Shown: one piece after another, positions 27,712 through 35,484 of the stretch | Layout: the number at the start of each line of letters is the position of its first letter | How positions within the stretch are numbered: the stretch's first letter is position 1 | Origin: Billgrantia sulfidoxydans | GTDB lineage: Bacteria; Pseudomonadota; Gammaproteobacteria; Pseudomonadales; Halomonadaceae | DNA: 64,000 nt | Reading direction: 5' to 3' | Assembly (NCBI RefSeq): GCF_017868775.1 | Contig: NZ_CP053381.1 | Location: 3,162,001 to 3,226,000 of the forward strand | Translations under genes and position numbers: made by a program | Notes under the pieces: generated by a model | What the model was told of the DNA's origin: nothing | The model's input: the letters and a program-made list of their open reading frames with translations, nothing else | Databases searched by the model: none

Positions 27712-28449
27712 TCAAAGATCGATGCGCTCGATCCAGGTCAACCACTCGTCGCTGCGCAGGTCGACGATCCGAAAGCCCGGGCGCGACGCCTCATCGATGG
27801 CGAAGCCGTCGGAGCCAGCCAGGAACTGATCGGTGGTCGAAGGGCAGCCGTAGACCATGACCTCGCCACGCTCCAGCCGCTGGCGGCCGGCGAAGGCCTG
27901 GTGGATGTGACCGCAGAGAATGGCCTTGACCTGCGTGAACGGCGCCAGCGCCTGCCACAGGGCGTCACGATCCTTGAGCCCGATCTCGTCGAGCCAGGCC
28001 GAGCCCACCGGAAGCGGCGGATGATGCATGACCAGCAGCGTGGGGCGCTCGTCCTGGCTCAGGCGCTCGACCAGCGCCTCGATCCGCTCCGCGCCCAGTT
28101 CGCCATGGGCATGCCCCTTGACCCAGGTATCGGCGACCAACAGCCGCCAGTCGCCCAGGTCGATGTCGTCGTGGATGGCCTTGATGTCCCGCATCAGATC
28201 CTGCTGGTCGTGGTTGCCGCCCAGCCAGAACCAGGGGCACTCCAGCCTCGAGAGCACCCGATGGGCATGCTGGTAGGAGGCTGCCGTCTCGTCCTGACTG
28301 ACATCGCCGCTGACAATGACCGCGTCGGGGCGTTCGGCGCGCACCGCCGCCACCACCGACTCGAGCTGGCGCAGAGGGAAGCCGGCCCGCGAGCGGGCAT
28401 CGGGGTCGGCATGCAGGTGGCAGTCGCTGAGCTGGACCAGCCGCATCAT
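27712..28449 (-). CDS. cpdA: 3',5'-cyclic-AMP phosphodiesterase (class III)
   Basis: 245 residues. Metallophosphoesterase motifs are seen in order: QLSDCHLHAD, VSGDVSQDET, WLGGNHDQ, LLVMHHPPLP and ILCGHIHQA, supplying the two-metal site. It hydrolyses cAMP and so tunes CRP signalling. The start is the first of two tandem ATGs; it overlaps the stop of the DUF1249 gene as ATGA. Longer upstream ATGs lie inside that gene. The order nudF-yqiB-cpdA is the enterobacterial one, but yqiA and parE, next in E. coli, are 16 kb away here. Confidence 0.94.
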   Translation of the reverse strand: MMRLVQLSDCHLHADPDARSRAGFPLRQLESVVAAVRAERPDAVIVSGDVSQDETAASYQHAHRVLSRLECPWFWLGGNHDQQDLMRDIKAIHDDIDLGDWRLLVADTWVKGHAHGELGAERIEALVERLSQDERPTLLVMHHPPLPVGSAWLDEIGLKDRDALWQALAPFTQVKAILCGHIHQAFAGRQRLERGEVMVYGCPSTTDQFLAGSDGFAIDEASRPGFRIVDLRSDEWLTWIERIDL

Positions 28450-28895
28450 CCCGGCAGTTCCGTCACGTTGGTAGGGTGGCCGTGCTCCAGGCCATGGGCC
28501 AGCCACTCTCCCAGGAAACGGTTGAGCTGCAGCTTCTCGTCGGGCTGGAACATGCGCACGTTGGGATAGCGGTAGCGCCCGTTGAAGTGGCGCTCGCGCT
28601 GGAAGTCCGTGACCTCGGCCATGCGCACGTCATGGTACAGGTGCACACGCATGCAGGGCGGCTCGATGACCGCATCCATCAGGCCGCTCTGGCTCACGCG
28701 GGCGATGGTGGTATAGGGCGCCCGCTCCAGCACCGACAGCCACAGGGTACCGAATCGGCCACGCCCACCGGTCAGCTCGAGCTCACGCGTCTCGCCCGCC
28801 CCCAGATCGCCCAGCAACCGAACCAGGCGCAGGTAGTTGGCGCTGCATTCCCCCTGCAGGCCCTTCAGATCGGTGACATAGGCGGTTCTCGCCAC
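28446..28895 (-). CDS. yqiB: DUF1249 family protein YqiB
   Basis: 149 residues. The sequence around NYLRLVRLLGDL, the basic core RVHLYHDVRMAEVTDFQRERHFNGRYRYPN and MFQPDEKLQLNRFLGEWLAHGL are typical of this conserved gammaproteobacterial family of unknown function. It is locked between nudF (one base upstream) and cpdA (4-base overlap), so it is co-transcribed with both. Confidence 0.93.
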   Translation of the reverse strand: MARTAYVTDLKGLQGECSANYLRLVRLLGDLGAGETRELELTGGRGRFGTLWLSVLERAPYTTIARVSQSGLMDAVIEPPCMRVHLYHDVRMAEVTDFQRERHFNGRYRYPNVRMFQPDEKLQLNRFLGEWLAHGLEHGHPTNVTELPG

Positions 28896-28896
28896 G

Positions 28897-29541
28897 CTAC
28901 CCCCTTGCTCGTAGAGATGCTCGTTCAGCCGCCAACCAGTAGAAGGCGATCAGACACATGGCATTGTCGAGTCGCCCAGCCTGCAAGAGTTCCCAGGCCT
29001 GATGAAACGGTAACACGTGAACGCGGATGTCCTCATGCTCTTCGTCCAGGCCATGCACGCCGCCCAGCCCGTCACAGTCGACCAGCGCGCAGAACAGCGT
29101 CACTCGCTCCGAGCAGGCGCCCGGGCTCGGATAGTAGGTATGCAGTTCGACCAGGTCAATGACCTCGCAGCCGGCTTCCTCCATGGCTTCCCGCCGGGCC
29201 ACCTCGGCCGCGCTCTCACCCTCCTCGACCAGGCCGGCGACGATCTCGAGCTTCCACGGCGACTCGGGGTCGTCCAGCGCCCCGGCACGGATCTGCTCGA
29301 CCAGCACCACGCAGTCGCGCTCCACGTCGTAGAGCAGCACGCCGACGGCATCATGCCGAACGTGCACCTCGCGCACCACCGTACCACTCCAGCCGCCCTC
29401 GAACAGGCGGTGGCGCAGGTGCACCTCGTCCAGGCGGAAGAACCCCTGATGCAGGCAGCGACGCTCGTTCAGCTCGACATCGGTACCGCTGAAGCTGGGC
29501 AGGCGGGCGGCGTCCCGGCCGCTATCGTGATTATCGGTCAT
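28897..29541 (-). CDS. nudF: ADP-ribose pyrophosphatase
   Basis: 214 residues from the ATG five bases after GGAGG; an upstream in-frame ATG adds 19 unlikely residues. The Nudix box GLVEEGESAAEVARREAMEEAG lies near residues 113-134 and keeps the metal-binding Glu residues. The segment YPSPGACSERVTLF is typical of NudF. It hydrolyses ADP-ribose to AMP and ribose-5-phosphate. First gene of nudF-yqiB-cpdA. Confidence 0.94.
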   Translation of the reverse strand: MTDNHDSGRDAARLPSFSGTDVELNERRCLHQGFFRLDEVHLRHRLFEGGWSGTVVREVHVRHDAVGVLLYDVERDCVVLVEQIRAGALDDPESPWKLEIVAGLVEEGESAAEVARREAMEEAGCEVIDLVELHTYYPSPGACSERVTLFCALVDCDGLGGVHGLDEEHEDIRVHVLPFHQAWELLQAGRLDNAMCLIAFYWLAAERASLRARG

Positions 29542-29645
29542 GCAAACCTCCGAGTCTGCGATGGCGACCATTATCGTGACCGGAGCCGAATCTGCCAACC
29601 GCCGCCTGCCGAACCCGCACGCCCCGGGCGCGCGGGAACGTCGCC

Positions 29646-30281
29646 TCAGAGCCGGGACAGCAGCGCCCTGGCCTCCTCGCGCAGTGCCTCGTCCGAGGCC
29701 TGGCGATCCTTGCGCGCGGTACCGTCGACGGCACGCTGGGCGTGCTCGCGCGCCTCATCGCGGCGCCCCTCGTCCTCGAGGAAGGCAGCATAGTAGTAGT
29801 TGACGTCGATACCCTCGGGGCGGATCTCCAGCGCGCGCTGGAACATGCGCTCGGCGGTCTCGCTGTTGCCGAACCCGATCGGCCTGCCCGGCGCGCGGTC
29901 GTATAAGGCGCCCAGGGTCACGTAGGCCGAGCCGTTGCCTCCCTGCGGGTCGAGCTCGATGGCGCGCTCCAGGGCATCGCGCGCCGAGCGGGCGCTGCCC
30001 AGCGCCCCCAGGCCGCTGCGCTCGCGCGCATACGACGCCTCGATGATGCCGTACCAGATCAGCGGCTGGGCCTCGCCGGCATTGGCCTCGGTCAGCTGCT
30101 CGGCTTCGCTGGCCAGCGACTTGAGCGCGCTGCGACGCTGCCCCTCGGCCTGCTGCGTGTTGATCCGCTCCCAGCGCTGCTTGAGCGCCTCCACCTCGTT
30201 CTCCCAGGCCAGGGCGCCGGAAAAGGGCGCGAGCAGCAGACCTGCCCCCAGGGCGGCGGCGAGAAACTGACGTCGTGGCAT
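29646..30281 (-). CDS. exported TPR-containing protein
   Basis: 211 residues. The N-terminus MPRRQFLAAALGAGLLLAPF is a signal peptide; the Arg-Arg-x-Phe-Leu start resembles a twin-arginine signal, with cleavage likely after GALA near residue 25. The rest is helical repeats: SARDALERAIELDPQGGN and AERMFQRALEIRPEGIDVN match tetratricopeptide repeats. It probably acts as a periplasmic scaffold; partners are unknown. It is divergent from greB with a ~200-base gap. Confidence 0.8.
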   Translation of the reverse strand: MPRRQFLAAALGAGLLLAPFSGALAWENEVEALKQRWERINTQQAEGQRRSALKSLASEAEQLTEANAGEAQPLIWYGIIEASYARERSGLGALGSARSARDALERAIELDPQGGNGSAYVTLGALYDRAPGRPIGFGNSETAERMFQRALEIRPEGIDVNYYYAAFLEDEGRRDEAREHAQRAVDGTARKDRQASDEALREEARALLSRL

Positions 30282-30485
30282 GTCCAGACTCCTTCCTTCA
30301 TTCGCTTGTTATTGGCTGATGACTTCTTGACGGTGGCGCGCGGCACCGCTTCCGGCAATGTAACGAACGTTTGAATGATTCGCCAGTCCGATCACCGCCT
30401 CGGTGCTGGCCCACCGGGGGTCAATGGCGTATGTTGCCCTTTCGCCGCATGAACCTACTCGCCGCAAGAATGCAGGAGCGACGCC

Positions 30486-31034
30486 ATGAAGGGCCGTAAC
30501 ATGACGCGCTGGCGCGACCCCGCCAAGGACCCGCGCCAGGAACCCAGGAGCAACCTGATCACTGCCGAGGGGGCCGAGCGCCTGCGCGGTATTCTCGATC
30601 ACCTTTCCCGGGTCAAGCGCCCCGCCCTCTCGGCCAAGGTGGGCGAAGCCGCGGCGCTGGGCGACCGCAGCGAGAACGCCGACTACACCTACAACAAGAA
30701 GGAACTCAACCGGGTCATCGCCCGCATCCGCTACCTGACCAAGCGGCTCGACGAGCTGCAGGTGGTGGATCGCCTGCCGACGGATACCGGCAGGGTCTAT
30801 TTCGGCGCCTTCGTCACGCTCGAGGACGAGGAAGGCGAGGAGATGCGCATCCGCATCGTCGGCCACGACGAGACCGACACCGCCAAGCGCTGGATCAGCG
30901 TCGACGCCCCGCTGGCCAAGGCACTGCTGGGCAAGGCGCTGGACGACGAGGTCACGGTCAAGGCGCCGGCGGGCGATACGACCTACCTGATCACGGAGAT
31001 CGCCTATCGGGATTCTGCCACGCGGGCCCGATAA
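30486..31034 (+). CDS. greB: transcription elongation factor GreB
   Basis: 182 residues. The coiled-coil tip GDRSENADYTYNKKELN near residue 60 carries the acidic residues that stimulate RNA polymerase transcript cleavage; the sequence is GreB-type rather than GreA-type. The C-terminal FKBP-like domain has IVGHDETD and the end of the family fold. GGAG lies eight bases before the ATG; a second ATG five codons in is possible. The 3' end overlaps the convergent rsmC by 31 bases. Confidence 0.95.
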   Translation: MKGRNMTRWRDPAKDPRQEPRSNLITAEGAERLRGILDHLSRVKRPALSAKVGEAAALGDRSENADYTYNKKELNRVIARIRYLTKRLDELQVVDRLPTDTGRVYFGAFVTLEDEEGEEMRIRIVGHDETDTAKRWISVDAPLAKALLGKALDDEVTVKAPAGDTTYLITEIAYRDSATRAR

Positions 31035-32014
31035 ACCCGAAACCGCCGATCGTCGGCCAGGACATCGAACCCACCGAAGGCGCACTCGAGCAGGTCCGGA
31101 TAGGGCAGGAAGGCGTTGGCCACTATCAGCAGCGTCCCACCCGGCAGCAGATGCGCGGGCGCCTCGCGGATCAGGCGCCCGGCCGGGCCGTAGTCGATGC
31201 TGCGCTCCTGATGAAACGGCGGGTTGCTGACGATGGCGGCGAAGCGGCGCCCATCGAGCGCCGAGTAGACGTCGCTGGACAGCGCCCGCCCTTCGAGCCC
31301 ATTGGCCGCCAGGGTGCGCCGGGTGGCTTCCACCGCGAAGGCGTTGACGTCGACCGCCGTGACCCGGTGACCGCGGCGCGCCAGCCAGGCGGCGAGGATG
31401 CCATCGCCGCAGCCCATGTCGAGCACGTCCTGCGCCTTGTCAGGCCCCGGCAGTTCCGCTTCGAGCCGCTCGAGCAGCAGCCGGGTGCCCTCATCCAGCT
31501 TACCGTGACCGAACACGCCGGGATGGCTGACGAGCGTCAGCCCCTCGGCTTCGAAGGTGGTCCAGGCGGCATCCGGGTCGATGCCGACTTTGCCGAGGCG
31601 CGTCTCGAACAGGATGCAGCGCCGCGCGCTGTCGAGCTTGCGACAGCCCAGCCCCAATGCCGCCAGCACCTTGAGCACGCGCTTGATGCCGCCCTGGTTC
31701 TCGCCCACCAGCTGCAGCGGCGTTCCGGCCGGCAGATTAGCGCACAGCCACAACAGCCACCATTCGCCCAGGGCATGGGTCTTGGGCCAGAACAGCACCG
31801 CCCCGGGCGGCGCGCCGACGGCATCGCCGGCGAACGGCGAGGAGGCCGGGCGGCCGCGACCCTGCCAGGCCTGCAGCACGCCATGGTCGGCGCTCAGGAC
31901 GCTGCCCTGCCCCGCCTCGAGCCAGACATCGCGCGGCGGCGCCACCCACAGCCAGCCGCGATAGTCGGCCTGCTGGCGTTCCAGCAGTTGGCAGACCGGC
32001 GTTTCGGCACTCAT
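31004..32014 (-). CDS. rsmC: 16S rRNA (guanine1207-N2)-methyltransferase RsmC
   Basis: 336 residues from the ATG that overlaps the upstream methyltransferase stop as ATGA. It has two tandem Rossmann domains. The N-terminal one is degenerate, and the C-terminal one has VLDMGCGDGILAAWLARRG near residue 195 and the catalytic IVSNPPFH near 265. RsmC methylates G1207 of 16S rRNA in the 30S subunit. Its 3' end runs 31 bases into greB on the other strand. Confidence 0.92.
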   Translation of the reverse strand: MSAETPVCQLLERQQADYRGWLWVAPPRDVWLEAGQGSVLSADHGVLQAWQGRGRPASSPFAGDAVGAPPGAVLFWPKTHALGEWWLLWLCANLPAGTPLQLVGENQGGIKRVLKVLAALGLGCRKLDSARRCILFETRLGKVGIDPDAAWTTFEAEGLTLVSHPGVFGHGKLDEGTRLLLERLEAELPGPDKAQDVLDMGCGDGILAAWLARRGHRVTAVDVNAFAVEATRRTLAANGLEGRALSSDVYSALDGRRFAAIVSNPPFHQERSIDYGPAGRLIREAPAHLLPGGTLLIVANAFLPYPDLLECAFGGFDVLADDRRFRVYRARVAESR

Positions 32015-32820
32015 CGAACGTTCCCCTCGGTCGGCAGATCGCCTTCCTTCACCAGCGTATAGAGCAGGTAGCGGCCCAGTCGCCAGTGCGGTTCGACCTG
32101 GCAGTAGCGCCGCTCCAATGCCACCAGCCGCTGCCAGTCGTCCTCGCTGGCCGGCGGGTGACGCAGGTAATCGTGGAACACACGGATGCCCGCCACAGCG
32201 CGAATCGACAGCCGGCATTGGCGGCTCCAGGCGACGATCCGGTCATGGCTCAACGGGGAGATGGGGGTCAACCGCTGGCGCTTGCCGGTGCCCTCGAGGC
32301 GATCGTCCAGCGCCTTCTGCAGGTTGCCCTTGACCACGTTGGAGAAACGCAGCGCATCGCGATTGAACACCATCAGCGACAGCTGACCGCCCGGAGCGAG
32401 CCCATCCGCCAGGGTGGCGAGAGCCGCACGCGGGTCGCTGAGCCACTCCAGCACGGCGTGGCAGGCGATCAGCGGCCAGGGGCCGGGCGTGCGCTCCGGC
32501 AACGCCTGCAGCGGCGCCCGCATGAAGCTCACCGGCAGCCCCTCGAGCGACTGGCGCGCCTGTTCGAGCATGTCGCCGGCCGGCTCCAGCAGGGTGACCG
32601 GGTGGCCGCGCCGGGCGAACCAGGCGGAGAGTTGCCCCAGCCCACCCCCCACGTCCAGCAGCGGCTGGCCATCGAGTTCGAGCATCTCGGGCAGCAACGC
32701 ATCGAGCATGGCCAGGCGCAGCGCACCGCGCGGCCCACCGTAAAGGCTGCCGGCGAACTTCTCGACCAGGCCGTCGAAGTGACGGTCACCGGCAGGCGAA
32801 AGCGGAGTGGAATCGGTCAT
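32011..32820 (-). CDS. cmoM: tRNA 5-carboxymethoxyuridine methyltransferase CmoM
   Basis: 269 residues. The start HFDGLVEKFAGSLYGGPRGALRLA and the SAM motif LLDVGGGLGQLSAWFARRG near residue 53 match CmoM (formerly SmtA) of E. coli. CmoM methylates cmo5U34 to mcmo5U34 in some tRNAs, so it finishes the pathway of cmoA and cmoB located 16 kb away in the same window. The last residues DDWQRLVALERRYCQVEPHW correspond to the family C-terminus. It is coupled to rsmC by a 4-base overlap. Confidence 0.9.
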   Translation of the reverse strand: MTDSTPLSPAGDRHFDGLVEKFAGSLYGGPRGALRLAMLDALLPEMLELDGQPLLDVGGGLGQLSAWFARRGHPVTLLEPAGDMLEQARQSLEGLPVSFMRAPLQALPERTPGPWPLIACHAVLEWLSDPRAALATLADGLAPGGQLSLMVFNRDALRFSNVVKGNLQKALDDRLEGTGKRQRLTPISPLSHDRIVAWSRQCRLSIRAVAGIRVFHDYLRHPPASEDDWQRLVALERRYCQVEPHWRLGRYLLYTLVKEGDLPTEGNVR

Positions 32821-32853
32821 GGCGGAACTGCGACAGAGGGTGTGGCGCGCATT

Positions 32854-34362
32854 CTACCCGTCCTGCCAAGGTCTGGGCAGGTGTCGTGCCCAACGCGCCT
32901 CGGCCTCGACCTGCGCCGCCAGCGCCAGCAGGCGATGCTCGTCCCCCATGGCGCCGATCACCTGCACACCGACCGGCAGGCCATCCGGTGTCACGTGCAG
33001 CGGCAGCGACATGGCCGGCTGGCCGGTCAGGTTGGCCAGCTGGGTATAGGGAGTGCGCGATAGCGCATCGCGCGCCAGGTGCCCGAGCATGCCCGCCTTG
33101 AGCGCCAGCCCCGCCAGGCCGGGAATCGCCAGCAGCCCCATCAGGCGCTCTTGCACGCGTGGCGGATAGAGTTCCCCCAGGCGCGGCGCCGGCGCCGCGG
33201 TCACCGGCAGCAGCAGCGCGTCGTAGCGGCGATGGAAGGCTCCCATGGCGCGCGCCGCCGCGTTCCAGTCGCGCTTGGCCAGCTCGTAGTCGCGCACCGG
33301 CAGGCAGCGTCCCAGGCGGGCAATGGCGCGGGTGGAGGGCTCAACGTCCAGGCGAGGGACGGGCACGCCGGTCTCGCGGGAGATCCAGGCCAGGTCGGCC
33401 GTCAAGTGTCCCAGGTAGAGCGTCAGGTAGGCGTTGGCCAGGCGCTCGCCGTCGATCGGCGGCTCGGCCCACTCGACATGATGGCCCAGCCCTTCGAGCA
33501 TGCCTGCCGCGGCCTCCACCGCCCGGCGCACCTCGGGATCGAGCACGCTGCCCAGTGGCCTGCCCAGCGGCTCGCCGAGCGATACCGCCACGCGCAGCGG
33601 AGCGGGCGGACGCTCGAGCGCCGCAAGATAGCCCGTTTCGCGCCTGACCGGGTACGGTGCCCCCTCGTCCATGCCGTTGATGGCGTCGAGCAGCGCGGCG
33701 CTGTCCCGCACCGACCGGGTCACGGCGTGCTCCACCACGGCACCCTGCCACACCTCGGCGTGCAGCGGCCCCTGCGGCACCCGCCCGCGCGACGGCTTGA
33801 GGCCGAACAGGCCGCAATAGCTGGCGGGAATGCGGATCGAGCCGCCGCCGTCGCCGGCCATGGCCAGCGGCACCAGCCCCGCGGCAACCGCTGCCGCCGC
33901 CCCGCCGCTGGAGCCGCCGGGCGAGTGCGACGGCTGCCAGGGGTTGATCGGATGCGGGAAGGCCCGCGGCTCGGTGATCCCCATCAACCCCAGCTCGGGC
34001 GTCGCCGTCTGGCCGAGAATGGCAAGACCCGCCTGGCGCAACCGAACCACCAGGGTCGAGTCCACCGGCGGCTTCCACTCGGCCAGGGCCGCGCTGCCGA
34101 AGGCCAGCGGCTCGCCCTCGATCGCCATCAGCAGGTCCTTGGTCAGGGTCGGCACCCCGGCGAACGGCGCCGCCGGATCGACGCCGCCGGCCTCTTGCCG
34201 GGCACGCTCGAAGCGCATGCGCACTACCGCCTGAAGCCGCGGGTTGTCGCGCTCGATGGCACGGCAGGCGGTGTCGAACACCTCCTCGCGACTCACCTCG
34301 CCGCTGCGTATCAGCTCGGCCAGCCCCAAGGCATCGTGCCGTCGGTACTCATCGATTTCCAT
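32854..34362 (-). CDS. amidase (amidase signature family)
   Basis: 502 residues. The Ser-cisSer-Lys triad is visible: Lys75 in PTLTKDLL, cis-Ser in [14 protein letters not shown] near 152, and the nucleophile Ser in [12 protein letters not shown] near 175. The family hydrolyses carboxylic amides, acylated amino acids or nylon oligomers; the substrate cannot be told here. It lacks GatA-specific context (no gatB/gatC). It is the last core gene before the tRNA. Confidence 0.88.
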   Translation of the reverse strand: MEIDEYRRHDALGLAELIRSGEVSREEVFDTACRAIERDNPRLQAVVRMRFERARQEAGGVDPAAPFAGVPTLTKDLLMAIEGEPLAFGSAALAEWKPPVDSTLVVRLRQAGLAILGQTATPELGLMGITEPRAFPHPINPWQPSHSPGGSSGGAAAAVAAGLVPLAMAGDGGGSIRIPASYCGLFGLKPSRGRVPQGPLHAEVWQGAVVEHAVTRSVRDSAALLDAINGMDEGAPYPVRRETGYLAALERPPAPLRVAVSLGEPLGRPLGSVLDPEVRRAVEAAAGMLEGLGHHVEWAEPPIDGERLANAYLTLYLGHLTADLAWISRETGVPVPRLDVEPSTRAIARLGRCLPVRDYELAKRDWNAAARAMGAFHRRYDALLLPVTAAPAPRLGELYPPRVQERLMGLLAIPGLAGLALKAGMLGHLARDALSRTPYTQLANLTGQPAMSLPLHVTPDGLPVGVQVIGAMGDEHRLLALAAQVEAEARWARHLPRPWQDG

Positions 34363-34463
34363 GCGCGCTTCCTGCTACTGAAGACAAGCTCGATGATGGC
34401 CGTTCGGCTTCAGGCTTGGCAACACACGCAGGGCAATCGGTTTATCTCGATGCCACAAGCGCT

Positions 34464-34469
34464 TATAAT
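34464..34469 (+). promoter_or_regulatory. -10 box of tRNA-Arg promoter
   Basis: A perfect TATAAT lies 13 bases before the tRNA. TTTATC, seventeen bases upstream of it, is a weak -35. Confidence 0.7.
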
Positions 34470-34482
34470 GCGCAGCCGTGCG

Positions 34483-34559
34483 GCCCCCATAGCTCAGCTG
34501 GATAGAGCGTCCCCCTCCTAAGGGGAAGGTCCCAGGTTCGAATCCTGGTGGGGGCGCCA
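34483..34559 (+). tRNA. tRNA-Arg (anticodon CCU)
   Basis: The cloverleaf is complete: acceptor GCCCCCA pairs with TGGGGGC, the D arm is GCTC/GAGC, and the anticodon stem TCCCC/GGGGA encloses loop CTCCTAA with anticodon CCT. The T arm is CCAGG/CCTGG with loop TTCGAAT. CCA is encoded. It reads AGG codons. tRNA 3' ends of this type are common integration sites, and an integrase remnant lies directly downstream. Confidence 0.97.
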
Positions 34560-34567
34560 ATTATATC

Positions 34568-34604
34568 AGCCACTTGCTGAGCATCTTACGCTCAGCAAGT
34601 GGCT
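34568..34604. terminator. 14-bp perfect hairpin after the tRNA
   Basis: AGCCACTTGCTGAG pairs with CTCAGCAAGTGGCT around nine bases, eight bases after the tRNA. It lacks a T-run. It may end the tRNA transcript or belong to the recombination site of the element inserted here. Confidence 0.6.
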
Positions 34605-34689
34605 CCTCTACCGCCCCGACCCCAACAGCGACCCCAACACGATGTCTCGCTAGGCAATACAGCATGGCTGCGGCTGGGTGTGAGCGTGG

Positions 34690-34873
34690 CGACTACCTGC
34701 CCCACGGCTTCCGCTCAAGCTTCCACGACTTGATCAGCGGACACCACCGACAACCCCGAGGCCTCGCTGAGATGGCGCTGGCCCACACCATCGAGAATAA
34801 CGTAGCGGCTGCCTATAGAGGCGGTGACCTGTTCAAGAAAGGGCAGCCAATCATGCAGGAAAGGGGAAATTAA
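34690..34873 (+). pseudogene. C-terminal remnant of a P4-type tyrosine integrase
   Basis: The frame reads YLPHGFRSSFHDLI, then LAEMALAHTIENNVAAAYRGGDLF, before a stop. This is the end of the catalytic domain of P4-family site-specific recombinases: HGFR contains the His-x-x-Arg pair and AAYRGGDL the nucleophilic Tyr. Everything upstream, about 350 residues in intact members, is missing. The upstream 80 bases are out of context. A tRNA-adjacent integrase end is the typical trace of an integrative element. Confidence 0.85.
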
Positions 34874-35040
34874 ATTTCCTTAACTGACGAGGTGTAAATC
34901 AAGCGTGTGCTAGGAGTCGACGCTGAATGAAATGCAGGCATATTCTGACCAAAGCTACTGAACAACCACACGGGAATTCCGGCAGAACCAATTAATTACC
35001 GTCCAAGGAAGTCTCACAAAGTACAATTTTCCATTGACTA

Positions 35041-35069
35041 TTGACGCCAGGTAGGCTGCGGGGAATACT
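35041..35069 (+). promoter_or_regulatory. putative promoter of the 88-aa orphan gene
   Basis: TTGACG and AATACT are separated by 17 bases, 48 bases before the ATG at 35117. The preceding ~170 bases (34874-35040) are AT-rich and hold no gene I can see. Confidence 0.55.
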
Positions 35070-35116
35070 ACTTGCGAACTGGGGCATTCAGCACCAGCCT
35101 ACTTAGGAAAGTACGA

Positions 35117-35383
35117 ATGAACAATACCATTGTCATCCCGTGTACAGACCAGTGCGACCCTGAATGCAAAGGTGAGCAGACATTCTATCTCGACGTTGTC
35201 GGGCTCACCCAAGAGCAAGTTGACGCCATTGTGCTAACAGAGGGCTGCGTTACGTTGCACCTATCTCACGAGCAGATGAAAATTAATCATTTAAGTGCAA
35301 ACGACCCTTCATATTGCCCCATTGAGAAAGGGGTAAAGGTGGACTTGTCCCTAGACACGGTTTGCGTTAACTATGCACAATAG
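35117..35383 (+). CDS. hypothetical protein, cysteine-containing, AT-rich
   Basis: 88 residues from the ATG eight bases after AGGA; an ATG 15 codons upstream lacks a good site. The sequence starts MNNTIVIPCTDQCDPECKG and has six cysteines in total (four in the first 35 residues, two more near the C-terminus), which might bind metal. No family recognised. It has its own promoter-like sequence and a strong hairpin behind, so it looks like a real single gene. Base composition is much lower in GC than the core chromosome. Confidence 0.6.
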   Translation: MNNTIVIPCTDQCDPECKGEQTFYLDVVGLTQEQVDAIVLTEGCVTLHLSHEQMKINHLSANDPSYCPIEKGVKVDLSLDTVCVNYAQ

Positions 35384-35437
35384 AGAACCAATCAAAGCAT
35401 TTTATTTTACAAGCCACATCTCGAAATCACGTTAAAA

Positions 35438-35468
35438 CCTGTCACAGCGAAATTTTCGCTGTGACAGG
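35438..35468. terminator. bidirectional terminator between orphan gene and res-like gene
   Basis: CCTGTCACAGCGAAA pairs perfectly with TTTCGCTGTGACAGG around a single T. It is followed by a T-rich stretch on the plus strand, and on the minus strand by TTTTAAC. It sits between convergent genes and can end transcripts from both sides. Confidence 0.88.
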
Positions 35469-35484
35469 ACAGCCCTTTTATTTT

